The notes: generated from the sequence alone by a model not told the origin. A stretch of 64,000 nt of DNA from Nocardia rhizosphaerihabitans (GCF_014646295.1 NZ_BMNE01000006.1:248001-312000), one strand, 5' to 3'; shown: positions 1-8,982, counted from the first letter of the stretch. Made by a program: numbers and translations.

Positions 1-1217
1 GGCTCGGGCGCGCGGGGTGCAGGCTGAGGCGCGGACGGTTCCGGCGCAGGTTGCTCCGAGGTGGGTGCGGGTGCTTGCGGCGCCGGTTCAGGTGCTCGCG
101 GTGCGGGCGGCGGCGCCGACGGCACCGGTTGCTCCGAGGTGGGTGCGGGCTGTGGTGCCGGAACTTCCGGCGTGGGCTGTTCCGCGGTGGGCGCGGGCGC
201 TTGCGGCGCAGGTTCGGGTGCTGGCGGTGCGGGCTGCGGCGCTGACGGTACCGGTTGCTCCGAGGAGGGCGGGGGCTGTGTTGCTGATGGTTCGGGTTGT
301 GGCGCAGGCTGTTCCGAGGTGGGCGCGGGGTTCTGTGGCGCCGGTTCCGGAGTCGTCGGTGAGGGCTGTGGTGCTGATGTTTCCGGTTGTGGCGCAGGCT
401 GTTCCGTGGTCGGCGAGGGGGTCTGCGGTGCCGGTTGGCCGGTGGTAGGTGATGGCGGCTGTTCCGGTGTCGTCGGGGCGGGTGCCGGTTGTTCTGTGGT
501 CGACGGTGCCGGACTCTGGCTCGGTGCGGGGCTCTCCCCGGACGGCGGGGTCTGCGTGCCCGGTGCAGTCGCGCCGGGAGACTGCGAGGTACCGCCCTGC
601 GTCGACTCACCCTGCGGTGCCCCGGGTTCCACGACCGAGCCGTTGCTCGAACCCCCCTGCCCCGCAGACGAACCCTGGGCGGCCCCGGGCGGCGCAGGCA
701 ACGCGGGCACCCCTGTTCCTGCGAGCGAATACGCGGGCTTGTAGATCATGTTCATCGCCAGCACCGCCTCCTGGCGCAGCGCTTCCGCCGCCATCTGGGC
801 GTCGATGACATGGGCGGCCTCGAGCAACCGCGCGATGGTCCCGATCGGCCCGGAACCACCGGGCGCGACCACCGCGAGCTTCACCGCTTCCGCGGCGGCG
901 GCGACCCCGCCGAGGCGGGCGCCGACCTCGCCGAACACCTCCGCCAGCTCGTCGAGCGCGGCCGCGAAGCTGCGGGTGCTGGCGATAGCGGCGTCGGCGG
1001 CGGCGCCCTCCCAGCCGGTCTCCTCGATGACCCGCTCGGCATTGGACCTGGTCAGCGGCATGGATGTGGTGAGGGCGGCGGCGCTTTCCAGCCAGTCCAT
1101 CGACGCACTGAGCACGGCGGCCGCGTCGATCTGCTGGGTGCGCGCGTAGATCTGTTCGTGCGGCATGGACTCGAAATGTTCCATCGCACCGATGTAGGTG
1201 GGGTCGGTGCCGCTCAT
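1..1217 (-). CDS. PPE-like type VII secretion substrate with Pro-rich tail (partial, runs off left edge)
   Basis: The reading frame starts at an ATG that overlaps the stop of the upstream gene (TGATG) and stays open to the window edge, giving 405 residues with no stop. Residues 1-160 are Ala-rich helices with a WEG turn at 69-71, as expected for a WXG100/PPE-like helical hairpin. From about residue 170 the protein becomes a long Pro/Ala/Gln/Glu/Ser tail with repeated TSEQPAP- and PAPQAPAP-like blocks. It lies downstream of a small helical partner and an EspG chaperone, so secretion through an ESX system as a PE/PPE-like pair is a reasonable inference. The exact family and the C-terminus cannot be read here. 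Confidence 0.72.
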   Translation of the reverse strand, partial: MSGTDPTYIGAMEHFESMPHEQIYARTQQIDAAAVLSASMDWLESAAALTTSMPLTRSNAERVIEETGWEGAAADAAIASTRSFAAALDELAEVFGEVGARLGGVAAAAEAVKLAVVAPGGSGPIGTIARLLEAAHVIDAQMAAEALRQEAVLAMNMIYKPAYSLAGTGVPALPAPPGAAQGSSAGQGGSSNGSVVEPGAPQGESTQGGTSQSPGATAPGTQTPPSGESPAPSQSPAPSTTEQPAPAPTTPEQPPSPTTGQPAPQTPSPTTEQPAPQPETSAPQPSPTTPEPAPQNPAPTSEQPAPQPEPSATQPPPSSEQPVPSAPQPAPPAPEPAPQAPAPTAEQPTPEVPAPQPAPTSEQPVPSAPPPAPRAPEPAPQAPAPTSEQPAPEPSAPQPAPRAPE

Positions 1218-1588
1218 CAGCGCAGCCTCGTCTCGACGGCGCGCAGCGCGGCGGCCGCGGCGGCATCGGCCTCGTCCAGGAGACCGCCGCTGAGCAGGAA
1301 CGCCTCCTTCATCCGGTAGGCGGCTTCGATGTAGTGATCGATCAGCTCGGCGGCGTCGCGCGCCTTGTGCGCGAAGCCTGCCTGCAGCTGCTGGGCGGAG
1401 ACGAAACCACCGAATCCTTCTGCCTCGGAGGCGGATTCGAGACGCTGACGGAGCTGGGCGAGCCGATCGGCCTGCTGCTCGTAGAGGTCGGCGCACCGGC
1501 GCGCGGCATCGGGATCGAACTTCACGGTCCCCGCCGCGGCGGCGCTGCGGAACCGGGAGATCTCGGCTCTGCTGCTGTCGATCGTCAT
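1217..1588 (-). CDS. Small helical ESX-associated protein (PE-like partner)
   Basis: The product has 123 residues, is predicted almost entirely helical, and has no signal peptide or membrane segment. A glycine-containing turn near 58-61 separates two helices. YRMKE at 91-95 fits the YxxxD/E type VII secretion signal that follows the helix-turn-helix of ESX substrates. Its stop overlaps the start of the PPE-like gene by one base, so the two are translationally coupled. An EspG gene lies just upstream on the same strand. I infer that it pairs with the downstream PPE-like protein. The sequence does not closely match any PE or EsxA/B protein I can recall, so the family name remains open. Confidence 0.7.
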   Translation of the reverse strand: MTIDSSRAEISRFRSAAAAGTVKFDPDAARRCADLYEQQADRLAQLRQRLESASEAEGFGGFVSAQQLQAGFAHKARDAAELIDHYIEAAYRMKEAFLLSGGLLDEADAAAAAALRAVETRLR

Positions 1589-1622
1589 CGCGTCCCCTCC
1601 AGATCGTGCGTCGGCGTCCAGG

Positions 1623-2369
1623 CTAACCGGACCTTCTGGTGTTCGAACTGTGCACCGGTGCGAGCCTGCGCTGCAGTTGCGCGGCGAGCTGAGCGGCCGC
1701 CGCGGGCACGACGTGCACGGTTTCGCCCGCGCGCAGCAGGTAGCGGCCGTCGCCGGCCACATCGATCCAGCTGTAGTGCACCGGCGGCGCCGGGGTGTCC
1801 CGGTCGAGCCCGGTCTCGATGCGGATATGGCCTTCGGCGGTGTGCGGCTTGCGCAGCAGCCGCTGGATCCGGGGGACGGCGGGATGGGTCGCGATCACGG
1901 TTTCCTCGTCGCGGACAGCGGCGGTATCGGCCTCGCGCGCCGGTTCGCGGCCGGGTGGCGTGTCGGGCAGACAGGCGGCGACGCGGGCGCCGATCCCCGC
2001 GGTATGACCGATCGAAACACGCACGCTGCCACCGTAATCGGGGCGGGTGCCGGGTTCCTGGAGCACGAGCACCGCGTGGTCGAACACCGAGCAGGCGAGC
2101 AGCCGGATCTCGCTGCCGGGGGTGTGCGCGCCGCCGACGAGCACGATCCTGGCGTGGGGTGCGGCGATGATCCGCAGGCAGGCGGCGAGGTCGGGGTCGC
2201 CGCCGCCGGGTAGTCGGTGGTCCAGGCCCGCGCGCAAGCGGGCGGCCTCGTACTCGGTGCGTGGCGACTCGAGCACCCGGATCGGGAAGGGCATTCGGTC
2301 CTGACCGGATTCCCGCCACACGTGCGCGAATTCGTCAGCGCTGAAGGTCCATCCCATTGCCGATCCCAT
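1623..2369 (-). CDS. espG: ESX secretion-associated chaperone, EspG family
   Basis: This protein of about 248 residues opens with GWTFSADEFAHVW, the typical N-terminus of EspG proteins, and has the mixed alpha/beta composition of that family throughout. EspG proteins are cytosolic chaperones that bind PE-PPE heterodimers and deliver them to their cognate ESX apparatus. It is followed, 34 bp away on the same strand, by a small helical protein and a PPE-like protein, which fits a chaperone-substrate module. No ESX core gene (eccA-E, mycP) lies in the window. Two starts are possible, ATG at 2369 or ATG at 2357; a longer frame upstream is unlikely to be used. Confidence 0.8.
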   Translation of the reverse strand: MGSAMGWTFSADEFAHVWRESGQDRMPFPIRVLESPRTEYEAARLRAGLDHRLPGGGDPDLAACLRIIAAPHARIVLVGGAHTPGSEIRLLACSVFDHAVLVLQEPGTRPDYGGSVRVSIGHTAGIGARVAACLPDTPPGREPAREADTAAVRDEETVIATHPAVPRIQRLLRKPHTAEGHIRIETGLDRDTPAPPVHYSWIDVAGDGRYLLRAGETVHVVPAAAAQLAAQLQRRLAPVHSSNTRRSG

Positions 2370-2517
2370 CCTTACCGAACCAGGACGAGCACAGCCTAAC
2401 CGCAGTGTCCGATTCCGGCGCATCGATCACCCGCCAAACCTGCCGAATGGAACCTTCGGCCGTAATGAATAGGCAGAGGAGCATTTCGGCGGACGCACGT
2501 CCCCGCGGCGGGATCGC

Positions 2518-3468
2518 TCAGTAACCCCGCTCCGGCTCGACGATCGCGAGCAGCGGCTCGCCCGCCACGAACCGGGCGATATTCGCGCCGACATGATCGG
2601 CGAAGGCCGCCAGCCGCAGCTGCGGCGGATTCGAATCGTGCGGGGTGATGATCGCGTTCGGCAACGTCCACAGCGGATGCCCGTCCGGCAGCGGCTCCGG
2701 GTCGGTCACGTCGAGGCCCGCGCCGCCGATCACTCCCCGCGACAGCGCGCTGACCAGTGCGTCGGTATCGATCAGGCTGCCGCGGGCCACATTGACGACC
2801 CACGACGAGGGCCGCAGCCTGGCCAGCTCGTCCGCACCGATAAGGTGCCGGGTCTGCGCTGTCGCGGGCGCGGCGACCACTACATGGTCGGTATGCGACC
2901 ACACCCGGCCCAGCTGCTCGGCGGGCACCGTCTCCACATCGGCCGGGATACCCGCGCCCGTCACGGGCCTGCCCGACCGGTTCACCGCGATCACATGCGC
3001 ACCCAGCGGCGCCAGCATCGGAATCAGCGCGCGTCCGATCCCGCCCGCACCGACGATCGTCACCGTCTTGCCGCGCAACGATCCCACGTGCGGGAAGAAC
3101 TCGCGCTGCTGCCACGACGTCGCCCGCAGATGCTCAGGCAGGTAGCGCACGCCCGCCAGCAGCAGCATGAGCGCGTGCTCGGCGACGCTGTGCGAGAAGG
3201 CGCCCGCCGCCGAGGTGAACAGCACGTCCGGGTTCGCGCGGAAGACGTCGGCGTCGAAGAAGTCCTCGATACCCGCGGCGGGCAGTTGTACCCACCGGAC
3301 TGCGGCGGGCAGCGTGGCGGGGAAGTCACCGGGCGTGCCGGTCCAGATCAGCGCGTCGGCATCGGTGAGCTCGCCGACCTTCGCGCCCGCTCCGACGACG
3401 GCCTTCTCGAGCAGGCGAGGTGGCTGCCGGTCCGGGCCGATCGCGATCGTGGTCGCGGATTGCTGCAC
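2518..3468 (-). CDS. D-isomer-specific 2-hydroxyacid dehydrogenase
   Basis: The product has 316 residues. It has the NAD-binding Rossmann motif GAGGIGRA (140-147), the substrate-binding and catalytic stretch VNVARG (Arg229), the PEPLP block with the catalytic Glu near 258, and His277 in TPHDSN. Together these form the Arg/Glu/His triad of D-2-hydroxyacid dehydrogenases, which reduce 2-oxoacids reversibly with NAD(P)H. The GTG start at 3468 is chosen because an AGGAGG Shine-Dalgarno sequence lies just upstream; a longer frame in the same phase has no such support. The gene stands alone between espG and the LigD-type polymerase, and the substrate cannot be predicted from the sequence. Confidence 0.88.
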   Translation of the reverse strand: MQQSATTIAIGPDRQPPRLLEKAVVGAGAKVGELTDADALIWTGTPGDFPATLPAAVRWVQLPAAGIEDFFDADVFRANPDVLFTSAAGAFSHSVAEHALMLLLAGVRYLPEHLRATSWQQREFFPHVGSLRGKTVTIVGAGGIGRALIPMLAPLGAHVIAVNRSGRPVTGAGIPADVETVPAEQLGRVWSHTDHVVVAAPATAQTRHLIGADELARLRPSSWVVNVARGSLIDTDALVSALSRGVIGGAGLDVTDPEPLPDGHPLWTLPNAIITPHDSNPPQLRLAAFADHVGANIARFVAGEPLLAIVEPERGY

Positions 3469-3548
3469 GGGTCCTCCTGTGTAGTGAGCTGCTGCCGTCG
3501 CCGCGCGTGCGCGGACCCGGAGCCTCGATTCTTCCCCGTCGGGCGCGC

Positions 3549-4508
3549 TCACGATTCGTCGAGGTCGACGGGCTCGTCGATGCCGTGGCGGTCGGCCAGC
3601 TCGAGCAGGGGCGCGATGTCGAAAACGGCGTCGTCCATGCCCGCCTGGATGTCGCCGAGTTCGGCGTAGCGGGCGGGCACGGTCTCGATGGTGAAGTCGC
3701 GGGGATGTATGTCGTCGATCTCGGTCCAGCGCACCGGGGTCGACACCGTCGCCGCGGGCACGCCGCGGACCGAGTAGGCGGCGGCGATGGTGTGGTCGCG
3801 GGCGTTCTGGTTGTAGTCGACGAACAGCTGGGCCGGATCGCGATCGCGCCGCCACCAGGCCGTCGTCACGTCCTCGGGCGCCCTGCGCTCGACCTCCTGC
3901 GCGAAGGCCAGCGCGGCCCTGCGCACCTCCTTGAACCCGTATTCGGGGGCGATCCGCACGTAGACGTGCAGTCCGGAGCCGCCGGAGGTCTTGGGCCAGC
4001 CGACCGCGCCCAGCTCGTCGAGGATCTCGTGCACCACCCCCGCCACCCGCTGCACCCGCGGCCACGGGCACTCCGGCATGGGGTCGAGGTCGATGCGCCA
4101 TTCGTCGGGGGATTCGGTGTCGCTCGCCCGCGAATTCCACGGATGGAACTCGACCGTGGACATCTGCACCGCCCAGATCACGTCGGCGAGCTTCTGCACG
4201 CACAGTTCGTCGGCGTGCCTGCCGTAGCGCGGAAAGTACACGCGCACAGTCGAAATCCAGTCGGGGGCGCCGCCGGGCAACCGCTTCTGATGGACCTTCC
4301 CGCCGGGCAGGCCCTTCGGGAACCGGTGCAGCATGCACGGCCGGTCCCGCAGCGCGTTGACGATCCCGTCACCCACGCTCAGGTAGTACTGCACCAGGTC
4401 GAGCTTGGTCGCGCCGAGCTCGGGGAAGTACACCCGGTCCGGGTTGCTGACCCGCACCGTGTGCTCACCCACCGCCAGCTCGACCGCCGGTGTCGCAGAC
4501 TTGGCCAC
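3549..4508 (-). CDS. Stand-alone LigD-type DNA polymerase/primase domain protein
   Basis: The product (319 residues) matches the polymerase domain of LigD, an archaeo-eukaryotic primase-type enzyme used in non-homologous end joining and gap filling. Landmarks are the DRVYFPELG start, the FPKG and HQKR block that recognises the template 5' phosphate, the catalytic RIDLDP motif, SGGSGLHVYV, and a late DYNQNARDHT. No ligase or nuclease domain is attached, so this is the stand-alone (PolD/PrimPol-like) form found beside full LigD in actinomycetes. A TATCGT element seven bases before the GTG suggests a leaderless transcript and supports this start. Confidence 0.85.
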   Translation of the reverse strand: MAKSATPAVELAVGEHTVRVSNPDRVYFPELGATKLDLVQYYLSVGDGIVNALRDRPCMLHRFPKGLPGGKVHQKRLPGGAPDWISTVRVYFPRYGRHADELCVQKLADVIWAVQMSTVEFHPWNSRASDTESPDEWRIDLDPMPECPWPRVQRVAGVVHEILDELGAVGWPKTSGGSGLHVYVRIAPEYGFKEVRRAALAFAQEVERRAPEDVTTAWWRRDRDPAQLFVDYNQNARDHTIAAAYSVRGVPAATVSTPVRWTEIDDIHPRDFTIETVPARYAELGDIQAGMDDAVFDIAPLLELADRHGIDEPVDLDES

Positions 4509-4515
4509 CTGCGCA

Positions 4516-4521
4516 ACGATA
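4516..4521 (-). promoter_or_regulatory. -10 element of the LigD-type polymerase gene (leaderless)
   Basis: TATCGT (read on the - strand) fits the actinobacterial TANNNT -10 motif and ends seven bases before the GTG start, the spacing of a leaderless mRNA. No Shine-Dalgarno sequence is present. Confidence 0.45.
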
Positions 4522-4573
4522 GACGAGCAGGCCCGCTCCCGGCGGGGGAGCGGACCTGCGGTGGGAGGGTTTG

Positions 4574-6745
4574 TCAGCCCTGGCGGCTCTGTGCCGGGGG
4601 CGTGTAGTAGCTCTCGGCGTAGGAGTACTCCGCCCACCGGGGCGAGCGTTCCTCGTCGCTGTCGCCACCGTGTCCCGGCCACCAGGCGCGGCGCCCGAGC
4701 AGCGCCGTGACCGCCGGGGTGAAGAACAGCGCCATCACGAACGCGGCGATCGCGATGCCCACCGAGATGGCGAAGCCCATCTGCGACAGGGTGCTGTTGC
4801 CCGCCAGCATCATCGAGGCGAAGGTGCCCGCCAGGATGAGACCGGCTGCGGCCACCGTCGGCCCGGTGTGCCGCACGGCCAGCGCCGCCGCCTCGCGGGG
4901 CGTGTGCCCCGCACGGGCTTCCTCCCGCAACCGGGCGACCATCAGGATGTTGTAGTCGGTGCCCAGCGCGACGACGAACAGGTACATGATCACCGGCAGC
5001 GTGAAGATCAGCCCGTGCTGGCCCTGGATCTGCTGGAAGACCAGCACCGTCGCGCCGAGAGTCGCGGCGAAACCGAGGAACACCGAGGCCATCAGGTACC
5101 AGGGTGCGACGAGGCTGCGCAGCAGCAGCGCCAGCACCAGCATGATCAGGATCGCGGCCACCGGGAAAACGATCCGGTAGTCGTGATTCATCGCGTCCTC
5201 GAAGTCGACGTACACCGCGGTCATGCCACCGACCGCCGCCGTCGCTCCCGCGGGCGCCGCCTGGTGGGCGACCTCACGCAGCGGGCCGGCCACCGTGTCG
5301 AGCGCGGCATCGGATTCCGGTGCGTTCGCCAGCGTCACCTGGAAGTTCGCGATCGTCCGGTCCGCCGAGAGCTGCGCCTGCCCGACCTGGCCGACACCGT
5401 CGACCTGGGTCAGCACCGTGCGATAGGTCGCCAGCTGGTCTTCGGCCAGCGGAGCTGCCGACTGCAGCAACACATCCGACGGTTGCGTCGCCCCCGCGGG
5501 CATCCCCTCGAGCAGCTCGGTGGTGAAGGCCACCGATTCCGAGGCGTCGGTGGTGGAGCCCGAACTCAGATCGAAGGTCGGGTTGAAGCCGACCGCGAAC
5601 ACCCCGAGTGCCACCAGCACGCCACCGGAAGCGACGGCGAATACGCCGGGCCGCCTGCCCATCGCCGCGCCGATCGCACCGAACCGGGCGCCCTTCGGCT
5701 CGATCTGCCAGGCCTTCGACGGCCAGAACACCTTGGTGCCCAGCAGCGAGACGATCGCGGGCACCAGCGTGAGCCCGGCCAGCAGGGCCACCGCGACCGC
5801 GATCGCCAGTGCGGGGCCCAGCGCCCGGAACATCCCGAGGCTCGACAGCGTCAGCGCCATGAACGCGATGATCACCGCGGCCGCCGCCGACGTGACGGCC
5901 TCGCCGACCTTGGCGACGGCGTTGACCATCGCGGTCTTCGGATCGTCGCCGGCCCGCAGCCGTTCCCGGTAGCGGAACATCAGGAACAGGATGTAGTCGG
6001 TGCCGACACCGAACAGCACGACCAGCAGGATCGAGTTCACCGAGGTATCGATCTCGAGGTCGAAAGCCTTGGCGGCCATGGCGATCAGGCCGCCGACCGT
6101 GCTCGAGATCGCGCCGATGGTGACCACCGGCAGCAGCGCGATGACCGGGCTGCGGAAGATGATCAGCAACAGCACCAGGATCAGCACGATCGTGGCGATG
6201 CCGATGATCGCCATGCCCTTCTCGCCCTGCTCGGTCTGATCGAGGGTCTGCGCCGCCGTGCCGGTGATGCCTGCCTTCAATCCGGTGTCACGCACCTGCT
6301 CCCTCAGGTGCTCGCGCAGGCTCTTGACCGCCTCGCCTTGCGTCTTGTCGGCGGCGTCGGTCAGCTTGGTCATCTGCACCGCGATGACCTGGACCAGGCG
6401 GTTCTCCGACGGTGGTGTCACCTGGATTCCGGTGACACCCTTGATGTTCTGCGCGGTGAGCGCGGCGGCGGCCGCGCTGACCGTCGCCGAGTCTGCCTCG
6501 GTCAGCGCCGCGCCGTCGGCCCGCACCGCCACGATGAGCGCGGCGGGCGCGGCGTGCTGCGGAAATGCCTGCTCCTGCAGCTTCATCGCCTGAATCGACT
6601 CGTAATGCGAAGGCAGGAACTCGGATTGGTCGGTGGTCGCGGTGAGCGCGGGCGCCGTCGACAGCACGGCGACGATCGCGATCACCCACAGGCCGATCAC
6701 TTTCCACGGATGGTGGACGACGACGCGCCCCAGTCTTGCGAACAT
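4574..6745 (-). CDS. MMPL/RND family membrane transporter
   Basis: The 723-residue polytopic protein has the duplicated RND layout: one N-terminal transmembrane helix, a large extracytoplasmic loop, five to six helices, then the same again. The family motif G-x-x-x-DY occurs twice, in FGVGTDYILFL and ALGTDYNILMV; the Asp-Tyr pair relays protons. It is the short MmpL type (about 720 residues) that resembles Streptomyces exporters, rather than the 950-residue mycolate MmpL3. It follows the EXLDI-like gene by 28 bp on the same strand and probably shares its promoter. The substrate is unknown; lipids, siderophores or drugs are usual for the family. Confidence 0.9.
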   Translation of the reverse strand: MFARLGRVVVHHPWKVIGLWVIAIVAVLSTAPALTATTDQSEFLPSHYESIQAMKLQEQAFPQHAAPAALIVAVRADGAALTEADSATVSAAAAALTAQNIKGVTGIQVTPPSENRLVQVIAVQMTKLTDAADKTQGEAVKSLREHLREQVRDTGLKAGITGTAAQTLDQTEQGEKGMAIIGIATIVLILVLLLIIFRSPVIALLPVVTIGAISSTVGGLIAMAAKAFDLEIDTSVNSILLVVLFGVGTDYILFLMFRYRERLRAGDDPKTAMVNAVAKVGEAVTSAAAAVIIAFMALTLSSLGMFRALGPALAIAVAVALLAGLTLVPAIVSLLGTKVFWPSKAWQIEPKGARFGAIGAAMGRRPGVFAVASGGVLVALGVFAVGFNPTFDLSSGSTTDASESVAFTTELLEGMPAGATQPSDVLLQSAAPLAEDQLATYRTVLTQVDGVGQVGQAQLSADRTIANFQVTLANAPESDAALDTVAGPLREVAHQAAPAGATAAVGGMTAVYVDFEDAMNHDYRIVFPVAAILIMLVLALLLRSLVAPWYLMASVFLGFAATLGATVLVFQQIQGQHGLIFTLPVIMYLFVVALGTDYNILMVARLREEARAGHTPREAAALAVRHTGPTVAAAGLILAGTFASMMLAGNSTLSQMGFAISVGIAIAAFVMALFFTPAVTALLGRRAWWPGHGGDSDEERSPRWAEYSYAESYYTPPAQSRQG

Positions 6746-6773
6746 GGTGGGAGGTCCTTTCCGGGCCTGGAAG

Positions 6774-7211
6774 TCAGATGTCGAGGTCTTGGATCAGCGG
6801 GTGGCTGACACGGTCGACGATCGTCAGGTAGACCTTCGGCGGGACTTGATCGCGCAGCGCTTCGAGCGAATCGACCACCTCGACGGTGAAATCACCCCAG
6901 TCCTGCTCCCCGATGCCGACCATCGCGCGCCAGTTCTTCCAGTCCCTGGTCCAGTTCTCGGGCAGCGAGAACTCCGACCACTCGGCGATCTGCTTCTGCA
7001 CCACGTAGTTGCCCTTGTGGGTGAGGAACACCCGGACGACCTCGACGGCCTTCCTGGTCACCTGCCGTGACTCGCCGACCTTGCGTCCGGTGAATCGCTG
7101 GGTGCGCCCGCCACCGGGGCCGACCTTCACGACGATCGGACCGAATCCGTCCGCGGTGGGCTTGACGGTGTCCACGATCGCGGGTGCCTCGGTGTGCGTT
7201 TCGGTGGTCAT
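6774..7211 (-). CDS. EXLDI-like family protein
   Basis: This soluble 145-residue protein has no signal peptide or membrane helix and ends in IQDLDI. The C-terminus, the length and the RKAVEVVRVFLTHKGNYV stretch fit the actinobacterial EXLDI family, named for its C-terminal tetrad-like motif. The function of that family is not established. The gene is first in a two-gene unit with the MMPL exporter and sits behind a clear promoter with an overlapping palindrome, so it may serve as an accessory or sensor protein for the exporter. The family assignment is from memory of the motif and is moderately secure. Confidence 0.6.
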   Translation of the reverse strand: MTTETHTEAPAIVDTVKPTADGFGPIVVKVGPGGGRTQRFTGRKVGESRQVTRKAVEVVRVFLTHKGNYVVQKQIAEWSEFSLPENWTRDWKNWRAMVGIGEQDWGDFTVEVVDSLEALRDQVPPKVYLTIVDRVSHPLIQDLDI

Positions 7212-7337
7212 TGATCACTCCAATTCGATAAGTGCGTGCGCATATGGGCATGGGTGTACGAGCGGCGAGCCCCTTGCTTCGGCTCGTCGTCGTGGTCGAT
7301 GTGCGGTTGTGCGGCGACTCTGCGTCCCGTCCGTCTC

Positions 7338-7367
7338 ACTATAAGTAGATGTATACGTATAGGGCAA
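7338..7367 (-). promoter_or_regulatory. Promoter/operator of the EXLDI-MMPL unit
   Basis: Read on the - strand, TTGCCC and TATAGT are separated by 18 bases and resemble -35 and -10 elements of the housekeeping sigma factor. The spacer contains the perfect palindrome TATACGTATA (7352-7361). A palindrome placed between -35 and -10 is where a TetR- or PadR-type repressor would block the polymerase. The stretch is much more AT-rich than its surroundings. No regulator gene lies beside it. Confidence 0.55.
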
Positions 7368-7372
7368 GAGTC

Positions 7373-7407
7373 AAAAAAGGTCCGCACGGATCGACTCCGT
7401 GCGGACC
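7373..7407 (-). terminator. Intrinsic terminator of the small secreted protein gene
   Basis: A perfect 12-bp stem (GGTCCGCACGGA paired with TCCGTGCGGACC) with a 5-base loop is followed on the - strand by six T residues. This is a canonical rho-independent terminator and sits 20 bases after the stop codon of the - strand gene ending at 7427. U-tracts this clean are uncommon in such a GC-rich genome. Confidence 0.85.
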
Positions 7408-7426
7408 GCTCGCGCGCGGTGCGAAA

Positions 7427-7816
7427 CTACAGCTCGTAGACCCCGAACGCCCGGTTCTGGATGCACATCGGCATCACGTGGACCTGCTCGGTCCATTCGA
7501 ATTTGGCTGCGGCCTCGACGGTTCCGCGTTCGTCGATGCACACGCTCGCGGTGCCCGGCATGGTCAGCGGGTTCAGCACCGCCAGCGGGATACCCGCGTG
7601 GATGTTGCTGTAGAGGCCGCCGCTGAAGCACAGCGGGGTGATCGCGATGCCGCGCCGCGCGCTCTCGCGATCGGCGGCGGCCTGGGCGCCCGGCACACCG
7701 GCGCAGTCGAGCGGGTTCTCGTTCGACGCCTGGGCGGGAGCGGTCGACAGGGTGAATCCGGCCGCACAGCCCGCGGCGACGGCCATCAGGGATCGAGCAA
7801 ATGAGGTCCTGGTCAT
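7427..7816 (-). CDS. Small secreted protein
   Basis: The product (129 residues) has a clear Sec signal peptide: an Arg-containing N-terminus, a hydrophobic stretch from about 9 to 24, and a signal peptidase site after APAQA near residue 30. The mature part of about 100 residues has four cysteines, which could form disulfides in the cell envelope or outside the cell. I do not recognise the family. The gene is monocistronic: its own terminator follows and the upstream neighbour starts a separate unit. Its role is unknown. Confidence 0.75.
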   Translation of the reverse strand: MTRTSFARSLMAVAAGCAAGFTLSTAPAQASNENPLDCAGVPGAQAAADRESARRGIAITPLCFSGGLYSNIHAGIPLAVLNPLTMPGTASVCIDERGTVEAAAKFEWTEQVHVMPMCIQNRAFGVYEL

Positions 7817-7881
7817 AGCCGCATTCAAACACTGGTGGCCGGTCGCACCCACAATCGACGGCGGCGTGTCGAGGAGGGGAG

Positions 7882-8982
7882 TCAGCGGGGGACGGCCTCC
7901 AGCACGCAATCGGGCGCCGCCGTTTCCACCGTGCGCCGAAGCGTGAACCCGCAGCGCGCCAGCAGGTCGCGGAACTGCTTCTCGGTGCGCTCGTGGCCGC
8001 CCTCGGTGTTCACCAGCATCTCCAGATCGATGAACTTGCCCGGATGCGGACGCTGATGATCCGGCAGCACCAGTTCGATCACCAGCAAGGTCGCCGAGCG
8101 GCTCATCGCGGCGCGCACGGTGCGCAGGATCTGCTCGGCCTGCTCGTCGGACCAGTCGTGCAGGATGTGTTTGAGCAGGTAGGCGTCACCGCCCTGGGGC
8201 ACCTCCGCGAAGAACGACCCGCTCTCCACCGCGCATCGTTGCGCGAGGCCAACGGCGGCGAGGTCGGCGTTCAGGTCGTCGACCACGTTCGGCAGGTCGA
8301 ACACGATGCCACGTGTCGTCGGATACCGGCCGAGGATCTCGATCAGCAGGCTGCCGCGCCCGCCGCCGACATCGACGAGCGTGCCGAACCGGCCGAAATC
8401 GTAGGCGGTGAGCAGCGGTTCGATCGACAGCGTGCTCACGCTGGTCATCGCGCGATCGAACAACTCGCCGACCTCGCGGTTCACCGCCGCGTACTCGAAG
8501 AAGTTCGACCCGTCCAAGTTCCGGCCGACGGGTTCGCCGGTGCGCACCGCGTCGGTGAGATGGGTCCAGTGGTTGCGGTGGAACTGCGAGCCGAAGAACC
8601 GGGACAGATCACGCAGGGTCACCTCGGCATCGCTGCGCAGCGCGTCACCGATGCGGGTGAGCGTGTAGGTGCCGTCGCGCCGCTGGGCGAACACGTCGTA
8701 GCTCACCAGCAGCCGCATCAGCCTGCGCATACCCTCCTCGTCGACGTCGACCGCACGCGCCAGCTGGGCGGCCGTGCGCGGGCCCTCGGCCAGCTCGTCG
8801 GCGATCCCGAGCTCGGCGGCGGTGCTGATGGCCTGGGAGAGGAATCCGGCGATCTGCAGATCCAGCAGCGCGATGTGGCCGGGCACCAGCTTCCGATGCA
8901 GACCGCCGAGCGCGTCACGCACCCGGTCGATCGCGCGGAGCACGGGCAGCGGGGGGATCTTCTTCAGTGCTGTGGACGTCAT
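7882..8982 (-). CDS. SAM-dependent O-methyltransferase, plant-type/hydroxyneurosporene fold
   Basis: The 366-residue protein has an N-terminal winged-helix dimerisation domain (about 35-115, with the AAELGIADEL and LARAVDVDEEGMRRLMRLL blocks) followed by a class I methyltransferase domain. The SAM-binding loop is VDVGGGRGSLL and the motif LLKHILHDWSDE provides the His and Asp-Trp residues typical of small-molecule O-methyltransferases of secondary metabolism. The acceptor is likely a phenolic hydroxyl, but nothing in the neighbourhood identifies it. The gene is not in an obvious biosynthetic cluster. Confidence 0.85.
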   Translation of the reverse strand: MTSTALKKIPPLPVLRAIDRVRDALGGLHRKLVPGHIALLDLQIAGFLSQAISTAAELGIADELAEGPRTAAQLARAVDVDEEGMRRLMRLLVSYDVFAQRRDGTYTLTRIGDALRSDAEVTLRDLSRFFGSQFHRNHWTHLTDAVRTGEPVGRNLDGSNFFEYAAVNREVGELFDRAMTSVSTLSIEPLLTAYDFGRFGTLVDVGGGRGSLLIEILGRYPTTRGIVFDLPNVVDDLNADLAAVGLAQRCAVESGSFFAEVPQGGDAYLLKHILHDWSDEQAEQILRTVRAAMSRSATLLVIELVLPDHQRPHPGKFIDLEMLVNTEGGHERTEKQFRDLLARCGFTLRRTVETAAPDCVLEAVPR

